Shown: positions 1 through 8,309 of the stretch, piece by piece | Numbering within the stretch: the stretch's first letter is position 1 | How the letters are laid out: each line of letters opens with the position of its first letter | NCBI GenBank assembly: GCA_035260545.1 | Contig: DATFUZ010000009.1 | Location: forward strand, 1-19,790 | Direction: 5' to 3' | DNA length: 19,790 nt | Source: DATDDB01 sp035260545 | GTDB taxonomy: Bacteria > Pseudomonadota > Gammaproteobacteria > Burkholderiales > Gallionellaceae | The notes under the pieces: generated by a model | The model's input: only the letters and a program-made list of their open reading frames with translations | Told to the model about the DNA's origin: nothing | Databases searched by the model: none | Translations under genes and position numbers: made by a program

Positions 1-3000
1 AATCAGCTCGTCGCGCGTGTACCCGAGCATATCGCATGCGGCCTGATTTACATCCACATAGTGGCTGCCCTCGTGGTTGGCAACAAAGATCGCTTCCGCC
101 GCCTGCTCCATCAGCTCGCGGTAGTTGCGCTCGCTGCGCCGCAGCAGCTCTTCTGCCCGCTTGCGTTCGGCAATGTCCCGGCCTATGCCCTGCACACCCA
201 CCGGAATGCCTTGCCGGTATACCAGCGTACTGACGATCTCGAGCGGGATGCGCCGGCCGTCGCGCGCAGTGATTTCCAGTTCATAGCGCGTGGTTCGCGC
301 CCCGCCGGACACTTTCGCCGCGGTCATTTCCCGCGCCAGGGCCAGTTGCCCGGGCGAGAGAATCTGCGCGATCGACCGCAAGTCGCCGCGCTTGTATCCC
401 ATCACCTGGAGCAGCGACTCACTGACGGCCACGAAGTTGCCGCTCAGGTCGGTGCTGTAGGCGAAGTCGCCTGCGCTCTCGAACAGGCCGCGGTATTTTT
501 CCTCACTTTCGAGCAGCGCCTTCTCGTAGTTTCTACGTTCGGTAATGTCGCGGCCCGCACCCCTGACACCGGCGACTTTGCCATTGCGGTAGATCAGCCG
601 GGTGGTCACCTCGACCGGCAGGGTCTTCCCGTCCGATCGGCGCATCTCCGTTTCGTACTGGGTGACGGCCACCTCGCCGCGCCGCTTGAGTTCGAACTTG
701 GCCAGCGAGGTTTGCATGCCGGCTTCGGTGACCACCTTGCTGGCAGGGGCGCCCCGGAGTTCTTCCAGGGTGTAGGCGACCAGGTGCGCCATCGCCGGGG
801 TCACATAGGTGAAGCGGTTCTCCGCATCGAGCGCAAACAGGAAGTAATTGCCGTCGTCGAAAACCCCGCGATACCGCTCCTCGCTTTCGCGCAGTGCTTC
901 CTCGTGTTGCCGCCTTTCGGTGATGTCGCGTGCGATGCCCTGGGAGCCATACAGCTTGCCGTCCCTGAAAATAAGGGCGGAGTTTATCTCGACCGGGATC
1001 AGCCGGCCCAGCCGCGTCACCATGTCTGCCTCGTAACGGGTGACGGGCGTGCCGCCCTCTATCTTGAGCGCGATCATTTTGTGCACACGCGCCATGCTTT
1101 CGGAAGTGAAGAATCTGTCGATCGGCGCCCCCAGGACTTCCGCCATGCTGTACCCCATGGTCTCGCAGAAGTAGTCGGTGACGGATGTGAGCCGGTTCAG
1201 GCTGTCGATGGTGAAGATGAAGTCCTGCGCACTGCTGAAGATGGCGCGATAGCGTTCGTCGTTCTCGCGCACGGCCGCTTCCGCAGCCCGACGGGCGCTG
1301 ATGTCCACCCCGACGCCGATCAGATAGTACTGGCCGGCAATCGCGGTGCGGCGCGCCGTAAATTGGTAGGGTACGCGGGCGCCGTTCTTGAGGCGGAGCA
1401 GCGCCTCCATCTCGGCTGCGCCGGATGCAAAGACCTGGGTGATCGTCCCCTGCACTTCCGGAAAGTCCTCCGGCGTGAAGAAATCCGCCGGCCTGAGGTG
1501 CGACATCTCCTCGCGGGAATAGCCGGTGGCGCGCTCCATGTTCCTGTTCCAGCGAACCATGCGTCCCTCGGCATCGAAAACGTAGAACACGCCGGGCAGG
1601 CTGTTGATGATGTCGTCGGAGATGCGGCGTGCGTCCCGCAGCGCCTGCTCCATGGCGCGGCGCCGGCTGATGTCGGTATGCGTACCCATCATCCTGCGGT
1701 AGCGCCCGTCCGGTCCGCGATCCATCGCCATACCGCGCGCAAGCATCCATTTCCACTTGCCATCCTTGCACAGCACGCGGCGTTCGCTCACGTAGGTCGC
1801 AGTGTTGCCCCTCAGATAGTCCAGGAACTCGCGGTGCGCGCGCTCGCGATCTTCCGGGTGTATGCGCTCGATGATCACATCGTGGTCGCGCTCCAGTTCG
1901 CCGGGCGCGTAGCCGAGCATTTCCTCGAACTGGGCGGAGTAGGTCATGCGGTTGGTGGTCAGGTCCCAGTCCCACACACCGTCGCCCACCGCCTCCAGGG
2001 CCAGCTTCCAGCGCCGCTCGCTTTCCTGGAGCATCGCCTGAAACGCGCGGTTGCGCTGCAACTCGCTATTGACGCCCTCGGCAAAGCGCAGGGCGCGGCT
2101 GCGATCGCGCACGAGAAAAGCAGTGAGCGAGGTGAGCACAATGCTCAGCAGGATGGCCGAAAGAGCGGTAAGGCGCGTCTTCGACCGGTCGACTGCCGCA
2201 TCGAACGCGGGTAGCGAGTGCGCGCTGATCATCAAGGTGCGCCCGCCAACGTCGATCGGCCGCTGCTCCGCGAAGCCGGAAATTGCCGGGTGGCCTCGCA
2301 CGATTACGTGAACCGTGTCGAGCGGCCCGGATTGCGGCACGTTACGGCCGCTGTCCAGCAGTTCGATCTCCAGGTCGCGCGGATTCCCGGGAAACAGCCC
2401 GGACATCAGTTGGCTGATCCGGAACGAGACGGCAATCCAGCCTGCAATGTTCGCCCTGCGCTGGGCCACGGTGGCGTGGGGCGCGCCGGCGCGGTACACC
2501 GCCAGCAGCATGATGCGGCCGTCTTGGCCCGTGCGGTCGGCGGAGACGCCCGGATTGTCCGCGATGCCGGGCAGTCCCGTATCCCGCGCCCGTACAAGCG
2601 CAAGACGCCGCGCCGCATCTGCGAGGGTGTTCAGCCCGAGCATGCGCATGTTGCCCGGCGTCGGCGGCTCGATGTAGGCCATGGGTGCCAAAGGCTCCGC
2701 ACCGCCCTGCGGCGGGTAGACACGGTATCCGGGAAATCCTGCGCTGCGCATCACGGCAAGATGCGCACGCAGGTGATCCGCCGGCACCAGGGGGGCGTAA
2801 CTGACGGCCTCGACGGCCGGCAAGACGCGTGCGACCTCCAGGGAGCGAATGTAGGTGGAAAAGGCACGATGATCCGGGCTGTGGCCGCTGGACAGGAATC
2901 CGCGCACGCCATAGAGCAGTTGCTCGTATTCGCCCATGCGCTGCTTGATCTGTGCCGCAGCCTCGCGCACCCGCAGGTCGAATTCCACCTTGCGTTCCCG

Positions 3001-3153
3001 CCACGCGTTCTGCTCGGCATTGCGCCAGAGCTGCCAGCTTCCAGCCAGTGTGGCGGCCAACACCACCCACGGAAGGTGGCGCAGCCAGTGCTGGCGCTTC
3101 CGCAGGTTGTCGAAGCGCCCGGTGCTCGAACGCTTGTCAGCAGGCGTGCTCAT
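1..3153 (-). CDS. CHASE-domain sensor protein with six or more tandem PAS domains (C-terminus outside window)
   Basis: Membrane-bound signal-transduction protein, read from an ATG at 3153 and still open at position 1 (1051 codons seen). A first hydrophobic segment lies at about residues 28-43 and a second at about 328-348. Between them is an extracytoplasmic CHASE-type sensory region (about 75-245), with typical features such as LGLNTLADAARR and the RARDTG stretch. Six PAS domains follow at about residues 380, 504, 629, 754, 879 and 1004. The five complete ones end in PAC-type motifs such as GVGVDISARR, GIARDITERR and GAGRDITERR. The output module (histidine kinase, GGDEF/EAL or other) lies beyond the window, so the response mechanism is unknown. 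The gene is divergent from trmL across 185 bases. Domain assignment is strong; ligand and output are not known. Long open frames on the opposite strand here are GC-driven shadows. Confidence 0.9.
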   Translation of the reverse strand, partial: MSTPADKRSSTGRFDNLRKRQHWLRHLPWVVLAATLAGSWQLWRNAEQNAWRERKVEFDLRVREAAAQIKQRMGEYEQLLYGVRGFLSSGHSPDHRAFSTYIRSLEVARVLPAVEAVSYAPLVPADHLRAHLAVMRSAGFPGYRVYPPQGGAEPLAPMAYIEPPTPGNMRMLGLNTLADAARRLALVRARDTGLPGIADNPGVSADRTGQDGRIMLLAVYRAGAPHATVAQRRANIAGWIAVSFRISQLMSGLFPGNPRDLEIELLDSGRNVPQSGPLDTVHVIVRGHPAISGFAEQRPIDVGGRTLMISAHSLPAFDAAVDRSKTRLTALSAILLSIVLTSLTAFLVRDRSRALRFAEGVNSELQRNRAFQAMLQESERRWKLALEAVGDGVWDWDLTTNRMTYSAQFEEMLGYAPGELERDHDVIIERIHPEDRERAHREFLDYLRGNTATYVSERRVLCKDGKWKWMLARGMAMDRGPDGRYRRMMGTHTDISRRRAMEQALRDARRISDDIINSLPGVFYVFDAEGRMVRWNRNMERATGYSREEMSHLRPADFFTPEDFPEVQGTITQVFASGAAEMEALLRLKNGARVPYQFTARRTAIAGQYYLIGVGVDISARRAAEAAVRENDERYRAIFSSAQDFIFTIDSLNRLTSVTDYFCETMGYSMAEVLGAPIDRFFTSESMARVHKMIALKIEGGTPVTRYEADMVTRLGRLIPVEINSALIFRDGKLYGSQGIARDITERRQHEEALRESEERYRGVFDDGNYFLFALDAENRFTYVTPAMAHLVAYTLEELRGAPASKVVTEAGMQTSLAKFELKRRGEVAVTQYETEMRRSDGKTLPVEVTTRLIYRNGKVAGVRGAGRDITERRNYEKALLESEEKYRGLFESAGDFAYSTDLSGNFVAVSESLLQVMGYKRGDLRSIAQILSPGQLALAREMTAAKVSGGARTTRYELEITARDGRRIPLEIVSTLVYRQGIPVGVQGIGRDIAERKRAEELLRRSERNYRELMEQAAEAIFVANHEGSHYVDVNQAACDMLGYTRDELI

Positions 3154-3338
3154 TCACAGGCCCGATTTGCCCGCCCATGCAGCAGGGATCGGCATGCAGG
3201 CCGACGAGCGGGATTTTCGCAGACGCGCCATAATGTCTTCTTGTGCAATTGCATGCGCCGGGAATGGCTCGCGGCGCCCCATAGTATTTTCCAACTTAGC
3301 CGTTTTTAAGACCCGTGACAAGACCTTGCTGACGCCGT

Positions 3339-3827
3339 ATGTTCAACGTGATCCTGCTCCGACCGGAGATTCCGCCCAATACCGGCAACATCATCCGCCT
3401 GTGTGCAAACACCGGTTCCCGCCTGCACCTCATCCGCCCGCTGGGATTCGAGCTGGATGACCGCCACTTGCGGCGCGCGGGACTGGATTACCACGAATAC
3501 GCGACGGTGCGCGTGCACGAAAGTCTGGCGGATTGCCTTGCGGAACTCGCCGGGTCGCCTGTCTACGCGTTCACCACCAAGGGGGCACAGCCCTGTCATG
3601 AGGTGCGTTTTCAGCCCGGGGACAGCTTCCTGTTCGGCCCTGAAAGCTGCGGCCTGCCCGAGTCCCTGCTGCGCGACTTCCCGCGCGATCGCCGCCTGCG
3701 CCTGCCCATGCTGCCGCACAGCCGCAGCCTGAATCTGTCGAACAGCGTGGCGGTCGCCGTGTTCGAGGCTTGGCGCCAATGCGGTTTCGGGATGGCAAAA
3801 ATGCGCAACGACGCGCTGGAGGATTAG
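3339..3827 (+). CDS. trmL: tRNA (cytidine(34)-2'-O)-methyltransferase TrmL (YibK)
   Basis: SPOUT-superfamily methyltransferase that 2'-O-methylates the wobble nucleotide (position 34) of tRNA-Leu isoacceptors using S-adenosylmethionine. The 162-residue product matches the usual YibK length. It shows the family N-terminus (PEIPPNTGNIIRLCANTG), the RRAGLDYHEY stretch, FGPESCGLPESLL and the C-terminal trefoil-knot segment LPHSRSLNLSNSVAVAVFEA. The ATG at 3339 is chosen because its protein start lines up with E. coli YibK and an in-frame stop lies close upstream; there is no convincing Shine-Dalgarno sequence. It converges on gpsA with only 24 bases between stops. In E. coli trmL is also near gpsA/secB, but in the same direction after cysE, so the neighbourhood is conserved and rearranged. 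Identification is firm. Confidence 0.96.
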   Translation: MFNVILLRPEIPPNTGNIIRLCANTGSRLHLIRPLGFELDDRHLRRAGLDYHEYATVRVHESLADCLAELAGSPVYAFTTKGAQPCHEVRFQPGDSFLFGPESCGLPESLLRDFPRDRRLRLPMLPHSRSLNLSNSVAVAVFEAWRQCGFGMAKMRNDALED

Positions 3828-3851
3828 TCCACCAGCCCGCGCAGGAAGGGC

Positions 3852-4841
3852 TCAGAATTCGGCGTGTGGCGACCGGCCGAGCAGGGTTTCCACGGCTTGC
3901 GCCGCCGGCACGCCTTCGTAGAGCACGTCGTGAACGGCGGCACAGATGGGCATTTCGACCTGCAGGCGCTGCGCGAGACGGTGAACTTCACGCACGGTAT
4001 ACACCCCCTCGGCGACGTGGCCCAGTTCCTGCAGGATTTCGGGCAGCGCGTGCTGCTGCGCCAGCAGCATGCCCACCTTGCGGTTGCGCGAGAGATCGCC
4101 GGTGCAGGTGAGAATGAGATCGCCCGCCCCGGAAAGTCCGCTCAGCGTCTCGGCACGGCCGCCAAGCTTCAGTCCCAGCCGCGCCATTTCCGCCAGGCCG
4201 CGCGTGATCAGGGCGGCGCGCGCATTGTGGCCGAAACCCATGCCATCGGATATTCCCGATGCGATCGCCAGAACGTTCTTGACCGCGCCCCCCACCTCGA
4301 CGCCGATTATGTCCGTACTGGAATAGACGCGCAGCCGCGCATGATGCAGCGTCAGGGCGACTCGCTGCGCCATTTCCTCATCGGGCGAGGCCAGCGTCAA
4401 TGCGGTGGGCAGGCCGCGCGCTACTTCCTGCGCAAAGCTCGGCCCCGACAGTACGCCATAGGGAAATACGCCGGGCAGGGTTTCGACCACCACCTGGTGG
4501 GGCAGCAGGGCCGAACCCTGCTCGAAACCCTTGCAGGCCCAGATTACCGGAGCGGGCGCTGCAACGCGCGCCGCGACCTGCTGCAGCGTGGCGCGCAGCG
4601 CGGAAACGGGGACGACCACGAGCACCAGTTCGACATCGGCGAGCGCGCGGTCGATCTCGTGGGTCAGACGGAGTGCTTCGGGCAGTTCGACGTCGGGAAG
4701 GTACTGCTGATTGCGGCGGCTGGCCGCCATTGCGGCCACCTGCGCGGCATTGCGCCCCCAGAGGGTGACGCGGTGGTGGCCGGAAAGGCTGATGGCCAGC
4801 GCCGTACCCCAGGCGCCCGCGCCGAGGACGCTGATATTCAT
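3852..4841 (-). CDS. gpsA: glycerol-3-phosphate dehydrogenase [NAD(P)+]
   Basis: Cytosolic enzyme that reduces dihydroxyacetone phosphate to sn-glycerol 3-phosphate, the backbone for phospholipid synthesis. The 329-residue product begins MNISVLGAGAWGTALA, a Rossmann GxGxxG fold. It carries the WACKGF segment with Lys104, the GPSFAQEV motif and the catalytic-lysine region VGGAVKNVLA (Lys188). The frame stays open to a GTG at 4898, which would add 19 Ala/Arg-rich residues. I chose the ATG at 4841 because the conserved family N-terminus begins there; its Shine-Dalgarno is weak, with GGAAG rather far upstream. It is the last gene of the minus-strand pglL-yibN-grxC-secB-SH3 block, 72 bases after the SH3-protein stop. 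Function is certain; the exact start is slightly less so. Confidence 0.95.
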   Translation of the reverse strand: MNISVLGAGAWGTALAISLSGHHRVTLWGRNAAQVAAMAASRRNQQYLPDVELPEALRLTHEIDRALADVELVLVVVPVSALRATLQQVAARVAAPAPVIWACKGFEQGSALLPHQVVVETLPGVFPYGVLSGPSFAQEVARGLPTALTLASPDEEMAQRVALTLHHARLRVYSSTDIIGVEVGGAVKNVLAIASGISDGMGFGHNARAALITRGLAEMARLGLKLGGRAETLSGLSGAGDLILTCTGDLSRNRKVGMLLAQQHALPEILQELGHVAEGVYTVREVHRLAQRLQVEMPICAAVHDVLYEGVPAAQAVETLLGRSPHAEF

Positions 4842-4913
4842 GCCGGCAAGCGCGCTTCCGGCGCGCGATGGGGCCGCCGCGAGGGCGCCCCGTGCCACAT
4901 CGACCGCTTCATT

Positions 4914-5357
4914 TCAATCCCCCCAGACGGCATTGGCGCGTACATAGCCCGATGCGCCATTCAGGGCACGCACCGCCAGCCAGCCGGCGCCAGTGTCGCG
5001 CTGCAGTTCCAGTGCCACCTGCCGGCGGACCTGGAACACGACGGGTGCGTCATGGGTCGGCCGCTGGCGCACCTGCGCCAGGGCGTCGGTAACCACCACA
5101 TAACGCTGGCTGCCGAGGTCGCTTTGCTGCACCCATGCGAGCGAGCCGTCCTGATTGCGCACCTTCACCCAGCCGCTAAGCCTGACCACGAGCTCCAGGG
5201 GGGTGTAGCGGCTGACCACATAAAGCTTCTTGCCCTGCGTGGACGGCGAATCGTAAAGGATGGCGCTGCTGCTCGCGACCGCCCCGTAGTCCAGGGCCGA
5301 AGCCGTTCCCGCTCCCGCCAGGAGCACGAACAGGCACGCCTGGAACAGCTTGCGCAT
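4914..5357 (-). CDS. secreted bacterial SH3-domain protein
   Basis: Predicted 147-residue exported protein. It opens with a signal peptide: MRK, a hydrophobic core to about residue 19, and a likely cleavage after ASA at residue 21. The rest reads as two SH3b-like beta modules, one with YDSPSTQGKKLYVVSRYTPLELVV and SGWVKVRNQDGSLAWV, the second with VRQRPTHDAPVVFQV and ending in SGYVRANAVWGD. Such domains usually bind peptidoglycan or act as periplasmic scaffolds; the role here is not known. The ATG at 5357 is 4 bases after the secB stop, consistent with translational coupling. The frame stays open further upstream, but that extension lies within secB and is Cys/Arg-rich, so it is rejected. The gene sits between secB and gpsA, which are adjacent in E. 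coli. Confidence 0.85.
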   Translation of the reverse strand: MRKLFQACLFVLLAGAGTASALDYGAVASSSAILYDSPSTQGKKLYVVSRYTPLELVVRLSGWVKVRNQDGSLAWVQQSDLGSQRYVVVTDALAQVRQRPTHDAPVVFQVRRQVALELQRDTGAGWLAVRALNGASGYVRANAVWGD

Positions 5358-5361
5358 GCGG

Positions 5362-5823
5362 TCAGTGCGCCGCCTGCTGCGCGGAAGCCTCCTGCTGTTT
5401 TTCCTGCAGGTACAGCGCGGAAAAATCCAGGGGCGAGAGCAACACGGGCATGAAGCCCGCACGCACCGAGTTGTCGGACACGACCTCGCGCAGGTAGGGA
5501 TACAGGATATTGGGGCACATGACCCGCAGCGCGGACTCCATTTCGGCATCGGGAATATTGCGCAGACGGAAGACTGCCGCCTGGGTGGCTTCGATCAGGA
5601 ACACCACCTTTTCCTGGAGCCTCGCGGTAACCACCGCGGTCACCGTGACCTCATGGAGGTCGTCGCCGATCTTGATGTTGTCGTCCTTGATCTGCAGATC
5701 GATCCTGGGAGTCTCGCGTTCCAGGTAGATCCCGGGTGCATGCGGGACTTCGACCGACAGGTCTTTCACATACATTTTTTCGAGATTGAAAAACGGTTGT
5801 TTGGAGGTATCGGCTTCGCTCAT
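5362..5823 (-). CDS. secB: protein-export chaperone SecB
   Basis: Cytosolic tetrameric chaperone that keeps presecretory proteins unfolded and hands them to SecA. The 153-residue product has normal SecB length. It carries the family core: FNLEKMYVKDLSVEVPHAP near the N-terminus, the VTVTAVVTARLQEKVVFLIE strand region, CPNILYPYLREVVSD and GFMPVLLSPLDFSALYLQ, then a short Gln/Ala-rich tail. A good Shine-Dalgarno (AAGGAA) lies about 8 bases before the ATG at 5823. It follows grxC after 29 bases and precedes the SH3 protein by 4 bases, in the grxC-secB-gpsA order shared with E. coli. Nothing is odd; identification is firm. Confidence 0.97.
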   Translation of the reverse strand: MSEADTSKQPFFNLEKMYVKDLSVEVPHAPGIYLERETPRIDLQIKDDNIKIGDDLHEVTVTAVVTARLQEKVVFLIEATQAAVFRLRNIPDAEMESALRVMCPNILYPYLREVVSDNSVRAGFMPVLLSPLDFSALYLQEKQQEASAQQAAH

Positions 5824-5852
5824 CGGTTTCTTTCCTTCAATTCAGTGACAAT

Positions 5853-6116
5853 TCATTCAGCCAGCAGCCGTTTCAGGTCGCCGGCGCGATCGAGCGCCGC
5901 GAGGTCGTCGTAGCCGCCGACATGGCGCTCGCCGATGAAGATCTGCGGCACGGTGCGCCGGCCCGTCTTTTCGGTCATCGCAATGCGCAGTTCCGGCTGC
6001 AGGTCGACGCGGATCTTTTCTATCGTGCTTACCCCCCGCGCGGCGAGCAATTGTTCGGCACGCACGCAGTAGGGGCAGACCTGGGTGCAATACATGGTCA
6101 CCTTGGGCATGCTCAT
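5853..6116 (-). CDS. grxC: glutaredoxin 3
   Basis: Small cytosolic glutathione-dependent disulfide oxidoreductase of 87 residues. The dithiol active site CPYC is at residues 14-17, followed by the cis-proline segment TVPQIFIG and the glutathione-binding GGYDDL motif, all in the expected order for Grx3. Its first ATG overlaps the stop of the upstream rhodanese gene in an ATGA arrangement, indicating translational coupling. A second ATG two codons later (MPKVTMY) is also possible. Placement between a YibN-like rhodanese and secB matches the E. coli block. Confidence 0.96.
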   Translation of the reverse strand: MSMPKVTMYCTQVCPYCVRAEQLLAARGVSTIEKIRVDLQPELRIAMTEKTGRRTVPQIFIGERHVGGYDDLAALDRAGDLKRLLAE

Positions 6117-6523
6117 CGCTCCACGGGCAGGCCGGCTTTTTGCCAGGCCATGATCCCGCCGCTCAGATTATACACCTGGGTAAAACCCTCCTTGCCCAGC
6201 AGGGAGCAGGCGGTCGCAGACCGGTTGCCGCTCCGGCACACCACGACGATGGGCTTGTCACGGTAGCGCTCGAGCTCGCCGACGCGGTCCCTGAGCTTGC
6301 CCAGCGGGATGTGCTTGGCGTTCAGCAGGCGTCCGGTCTTGAACTCGTCTGCCTCGCGCACGTCCAGCACGATGGCGTCCTTGTGGTTGATGAGCTGCAG
6401 CGCTGCGGCGGAATCTGCTTCCCGTATGCCGCGCAGGCGGTTGCCGACGAACGACCAGAGCAGCATGATTCCGCTCATGATCGCGATCAGGAACAGCCAG
6501 AAGTTGTCATGAATGAACTGCAC
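6113..6523 (-). CDS. yibN: membrane-anchored rhodanese-like protein (YibN-like)
   Basis: Single-pass membrane protein with a cytosolic rhodanese domain, 136 residues from the chosen start. An N-terminal hydrophobic segment (FWLFLIAIMSGIMLLWSFV) is followed by a complete rhodanese domain: AIVLDVREADEFKTGRL, HIPLGKL, and the active-site loop VVVCRSGNRSA with a cysteine (residue 96), ending in GGIMAWQKAGLPV. It may move sulfane sulfur or bind the Sec/YidC machinery as proposed for E. coli YibN; substrate is unknown. I chose the GTG at 6523 because AGGAG sits exactly 7 bases before it. The upstream ATG at 6538 overlaps that AGGAG and has no site of its own. Even so, the gene overlaps the end of pglL by 17 bases, and its stop overlaps grxC. 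Confidence 0.9.
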   Translation of the reverse strand: MQFIHDNFWLFLIAIMSGIMLLWSFVGNRLRGIREADSAAALQLINHKDAIVLDVREADEFKTGRLLNAKHIPLGKLRDRVGELERYRDKPIVVVCRSGNRSATACSLLGKEGFTQVYNLSGGIMAWQKAGLPVER

Positions 6524-8309
6524 TGAGATACTCCTCATGTTTTCGAACAGTGAATTCTAACAGAGCATTGAAGCGTGTGGGGTCGCGGACGGCCAGTTCG
6601 CGGAGCAGGCGGTCAGCGGACGGATAGTCCCGCGGATAGGCCCAGATGGCGCGTTCCATCTCCGCCTGGGCGGCCGCGAGCCGGCCGTCCTGCGCCAGCA
6701 GCAGGGCTTGGCGGTATACCACCGCCGCAACCGGCAGATAGCGTTCCAGCCTGCCGTTGAGCGCCAGCTTGTAATCCAGATTCTTCTCGTCGACCTCGAT
6801 CATCGTGCTGGTCAGCAGGTCGGTGTACGGCTGGAGCAGCAACTGCCCGTGCAATTGGGCAATACCGCTCCTAAGCCCGGCGTAATAGCCCGCTGCGTTG
6901 CCCCCCTCGACCCGCAGAGAGGATACGTCTTCCAGCACCCGGTAACCGCTATACAGTTGCTGCAGGGAGAGAGCGCCAAGCAGCATGGCGAGGACCATGA
7001 ATAGCCGTCCCACGAAGCCCAGTTCGAGGCGAAAACGTGTCCCGTCCAGCAGGCCCAGCAGGAAGGCGGCAATGCCCAGGAAATAGGTGTACCACAGCGG
7101 ATATTCCAGCATGCTGTGGATGCCCAGCACGCCGAGGAGGCCGTAGCCCCACCAGTGGTAGACGGTGCGTTCCGCGCGAAACGCCTGGCGCAGCCAGGGC
7201 AGCAAGGTGCCGAACAGCACCGCCAGCCCGAGGGCGCCGGCTTCGGCCGCGACCTGCAGCACGAGGTCGTGCGCGTTGTTGTACAGCCCCGGAATGCCGG
7301 CGCTCCGCTCGACCGCTGTCAGCTGGTAGTGCTGCCAGGCATATTCGCCGAAGCCTGCACCCAGCAGGGGGTGATGGAGGAAGATGCGCACCGCCTCGGG
7401 CAGCAGGCGGAAGTGGATGGCGCCGCTATGGACATCTGCACCGAACATGCGCGCAACGGTGGTGGTGCTGCCGCCTGAGGCGGGCTGCAGCCACGGCAAG
7501 GCAACCACCACGTGCATCAGGGCAAAGCCGGCCAGTGCCAGCACGGCGTATATCAACAGCCGCCGCTGCTCCGGGTGCTTGCGCTGCCACAGCCAGGCGA
7601 GTACCGGCGGCCACACCAGGTAGGCCCAGAGTTCCCGCGACCCGGTAAGGGGCAGCACGAACAGGATGGGCAGCGCCAGCAAGCCGGCCGCCCATCCGGG
7701 CAGGCCGCCGCGCGCATAGAGCAGCCCCAGCGAGATCAGGCCCAGCGTCTCGTAGTCGGCGTAATGGTTGGCCTGGGCGACGTTGCCGAAAACGGCCGCC
7801 GACACCTTCATGATGATGTGCTGGCTGAGGGGGGTGTTCCACTGGTAATGCTGATGCACGCCGATGAGCGCGCCCAGTTCCGCCCCGGCCAGCAGGAACG
7901 CCGCCAGCACCGTCGCCACGGCCGGCAGGCCCAGCAGCTCGCGCAGGCGCGCACCCAGCATGATGAGCAGCGCGGCCCACATCAGGTAGAGCGCAAACAT
8001 CAGCATCTGTCCGAAATAGGGCAGCATGCCGAACAGGTACTGGAGCACCGCCAGCAGCATCATGCCGATGGGCAGCAGCACGATGCGCGGAATCTCCGAC
8101 TGCCGCCAGTAGCGCCCGCCGAGCAGCAGCGTCGCCGCAACCAGGCCCAGCGCGGCCGTGCCCCATTCCTGGTAGAAGGTGGTCCAAGGGTACTGGTGAT
8201 AGTAGTTCAGGAAGGAATAGACGCACATCACCCCGATCAGCGCCAGGCTGAACCAGGCATAGCGCGCTGCGGCGGGCGGGCTGTTCATCGATTGCGCGGG
8301 AATCGGCAT
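6507..8309 (-). CDS. pglL: PglL/O-antigen-ligase-family O-oligosaccharyltransferase
   Basis: Polytopic inner-membrane protein of about 600 residues with roughly a dozen hydrophobic segments and a soluble C-terminal region. It resembles the Wzy_C/PglL family, which moves lipid-linked oligosaccharide onto exported proteins such as pilins (or onto lipid A in WaaL). Supporting motifs are FGNVAQANHYADYETLGL, PLTGSRELW in the Wzy_C core, LLGAGFGEYAWQHYQL, and YNNAHDLVLQVAAEAGALG, whose His matches the conserved catalytic His region. The C-terminal third (about 450-600) resembles Wzy_C_2, which favours PglL over WaaL. Start is uncertain: a TTG at 8342, ATG at 8309 and ATG at 8288 share the frame and none has a clear Shine-Dalgarno. 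No glycan or pilin genes are nearby, so the acceptor is unknown. Its 3' end overlaps the rhodanese gene. Confidence 0.82.
   Translation of the reverse strand: MPIPAQSMNSPPAAARYAWFSLALIGVMCVYSFLNYYHQYPWTTFYQEWGTAALGLVAATLLLGGRYWRQSEIPRIVLLPIGMMLLAVLQYLFGMLPYFGQMLMFALYLMWAALLIMLGARLRELLGLPAVATVLAAFLLAGAELGALIGVHQHYQWNTPLSQHIIMKVSAAVFGNVAQANHYADYETLGLISLGLLYARGGLPGWAAGLLALPILFVLPLTGSRELWAYLVWPPVLAWLWQRKHPEQRRLLIYAVLALAGFALMHVVVALPWLQPASGGSTTTVARMFGADVHSGAIHFRLLPEAVRIFLHHPLLGAGFGEYAWQHYQLTAVERSAGIPGLYNNAHDLVLQVAAEAGALGLAVLFGTLLPWLRQAFRAERTVYHWWGYGLLGVLGIHSMLEYPLWYTYFLGIAAFLLGLLDGTRFRLELGFVGRLFMVLAMLLGALSLQQLYSGYRVLEDVSSLRVEGGNAAGYYAGLRSGIAQLHGQLLLQPYTDLLTSTMIEVDEKNLDYKLALNGRLERYLPVAAVVYRQALLLAQDGRLAAAQAEMERAIWAYPRDYPSADRLLRELAVRDPTRFNALLEFTVRKHEEYLSAVHS
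6521..6535 (-). promoter_or_regulatory. ribosome binding site that decides the yibN-like start
   Basis: On the minus strand AGGAG (6535-6531) lies 7 bases before a GTG codon (6523-6521). The site is inside the last codons of pglL, so translation of the rhodanese probably starts while pglL is still being read. An ATG at 6538 overlaps this site and cannot use it. Confidence 0.6.

Noticed and set aside
533..1975. 480-residue minus-strand frame
   Set aside because: It is in a different frame from the PAS sensor and is Arg/Gly/Pro-rich without motifs; the true frame stays open through the whole region.
61..2214. 717-residue open frame on the plus strand
   Set aside because: Antisense to the PAS-domain sensor, whose frame gives clear PAS motifs; this one shows no domain.
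3154..3338. Possible promoter and regulatory sites in the sensor/trmL divergent region
   Set aside because: Several AT-rich patches resemble -10 elements (TACTAT, CATAAT) but none has a -35 at proper spacing, so no promoter is claimed.
4842..4898. N-terminal extension of gpsA from a GTG
   Set aside because: It would add 19 Ala/Arg-rich residues before a perfectly conserved family N-terminus.
3860..5453. 529-residue plus-strand frame across gpsA and the SH3 gene
   Set aside because: Covers two well-identified genes on the opposite strand and has shadow composition.
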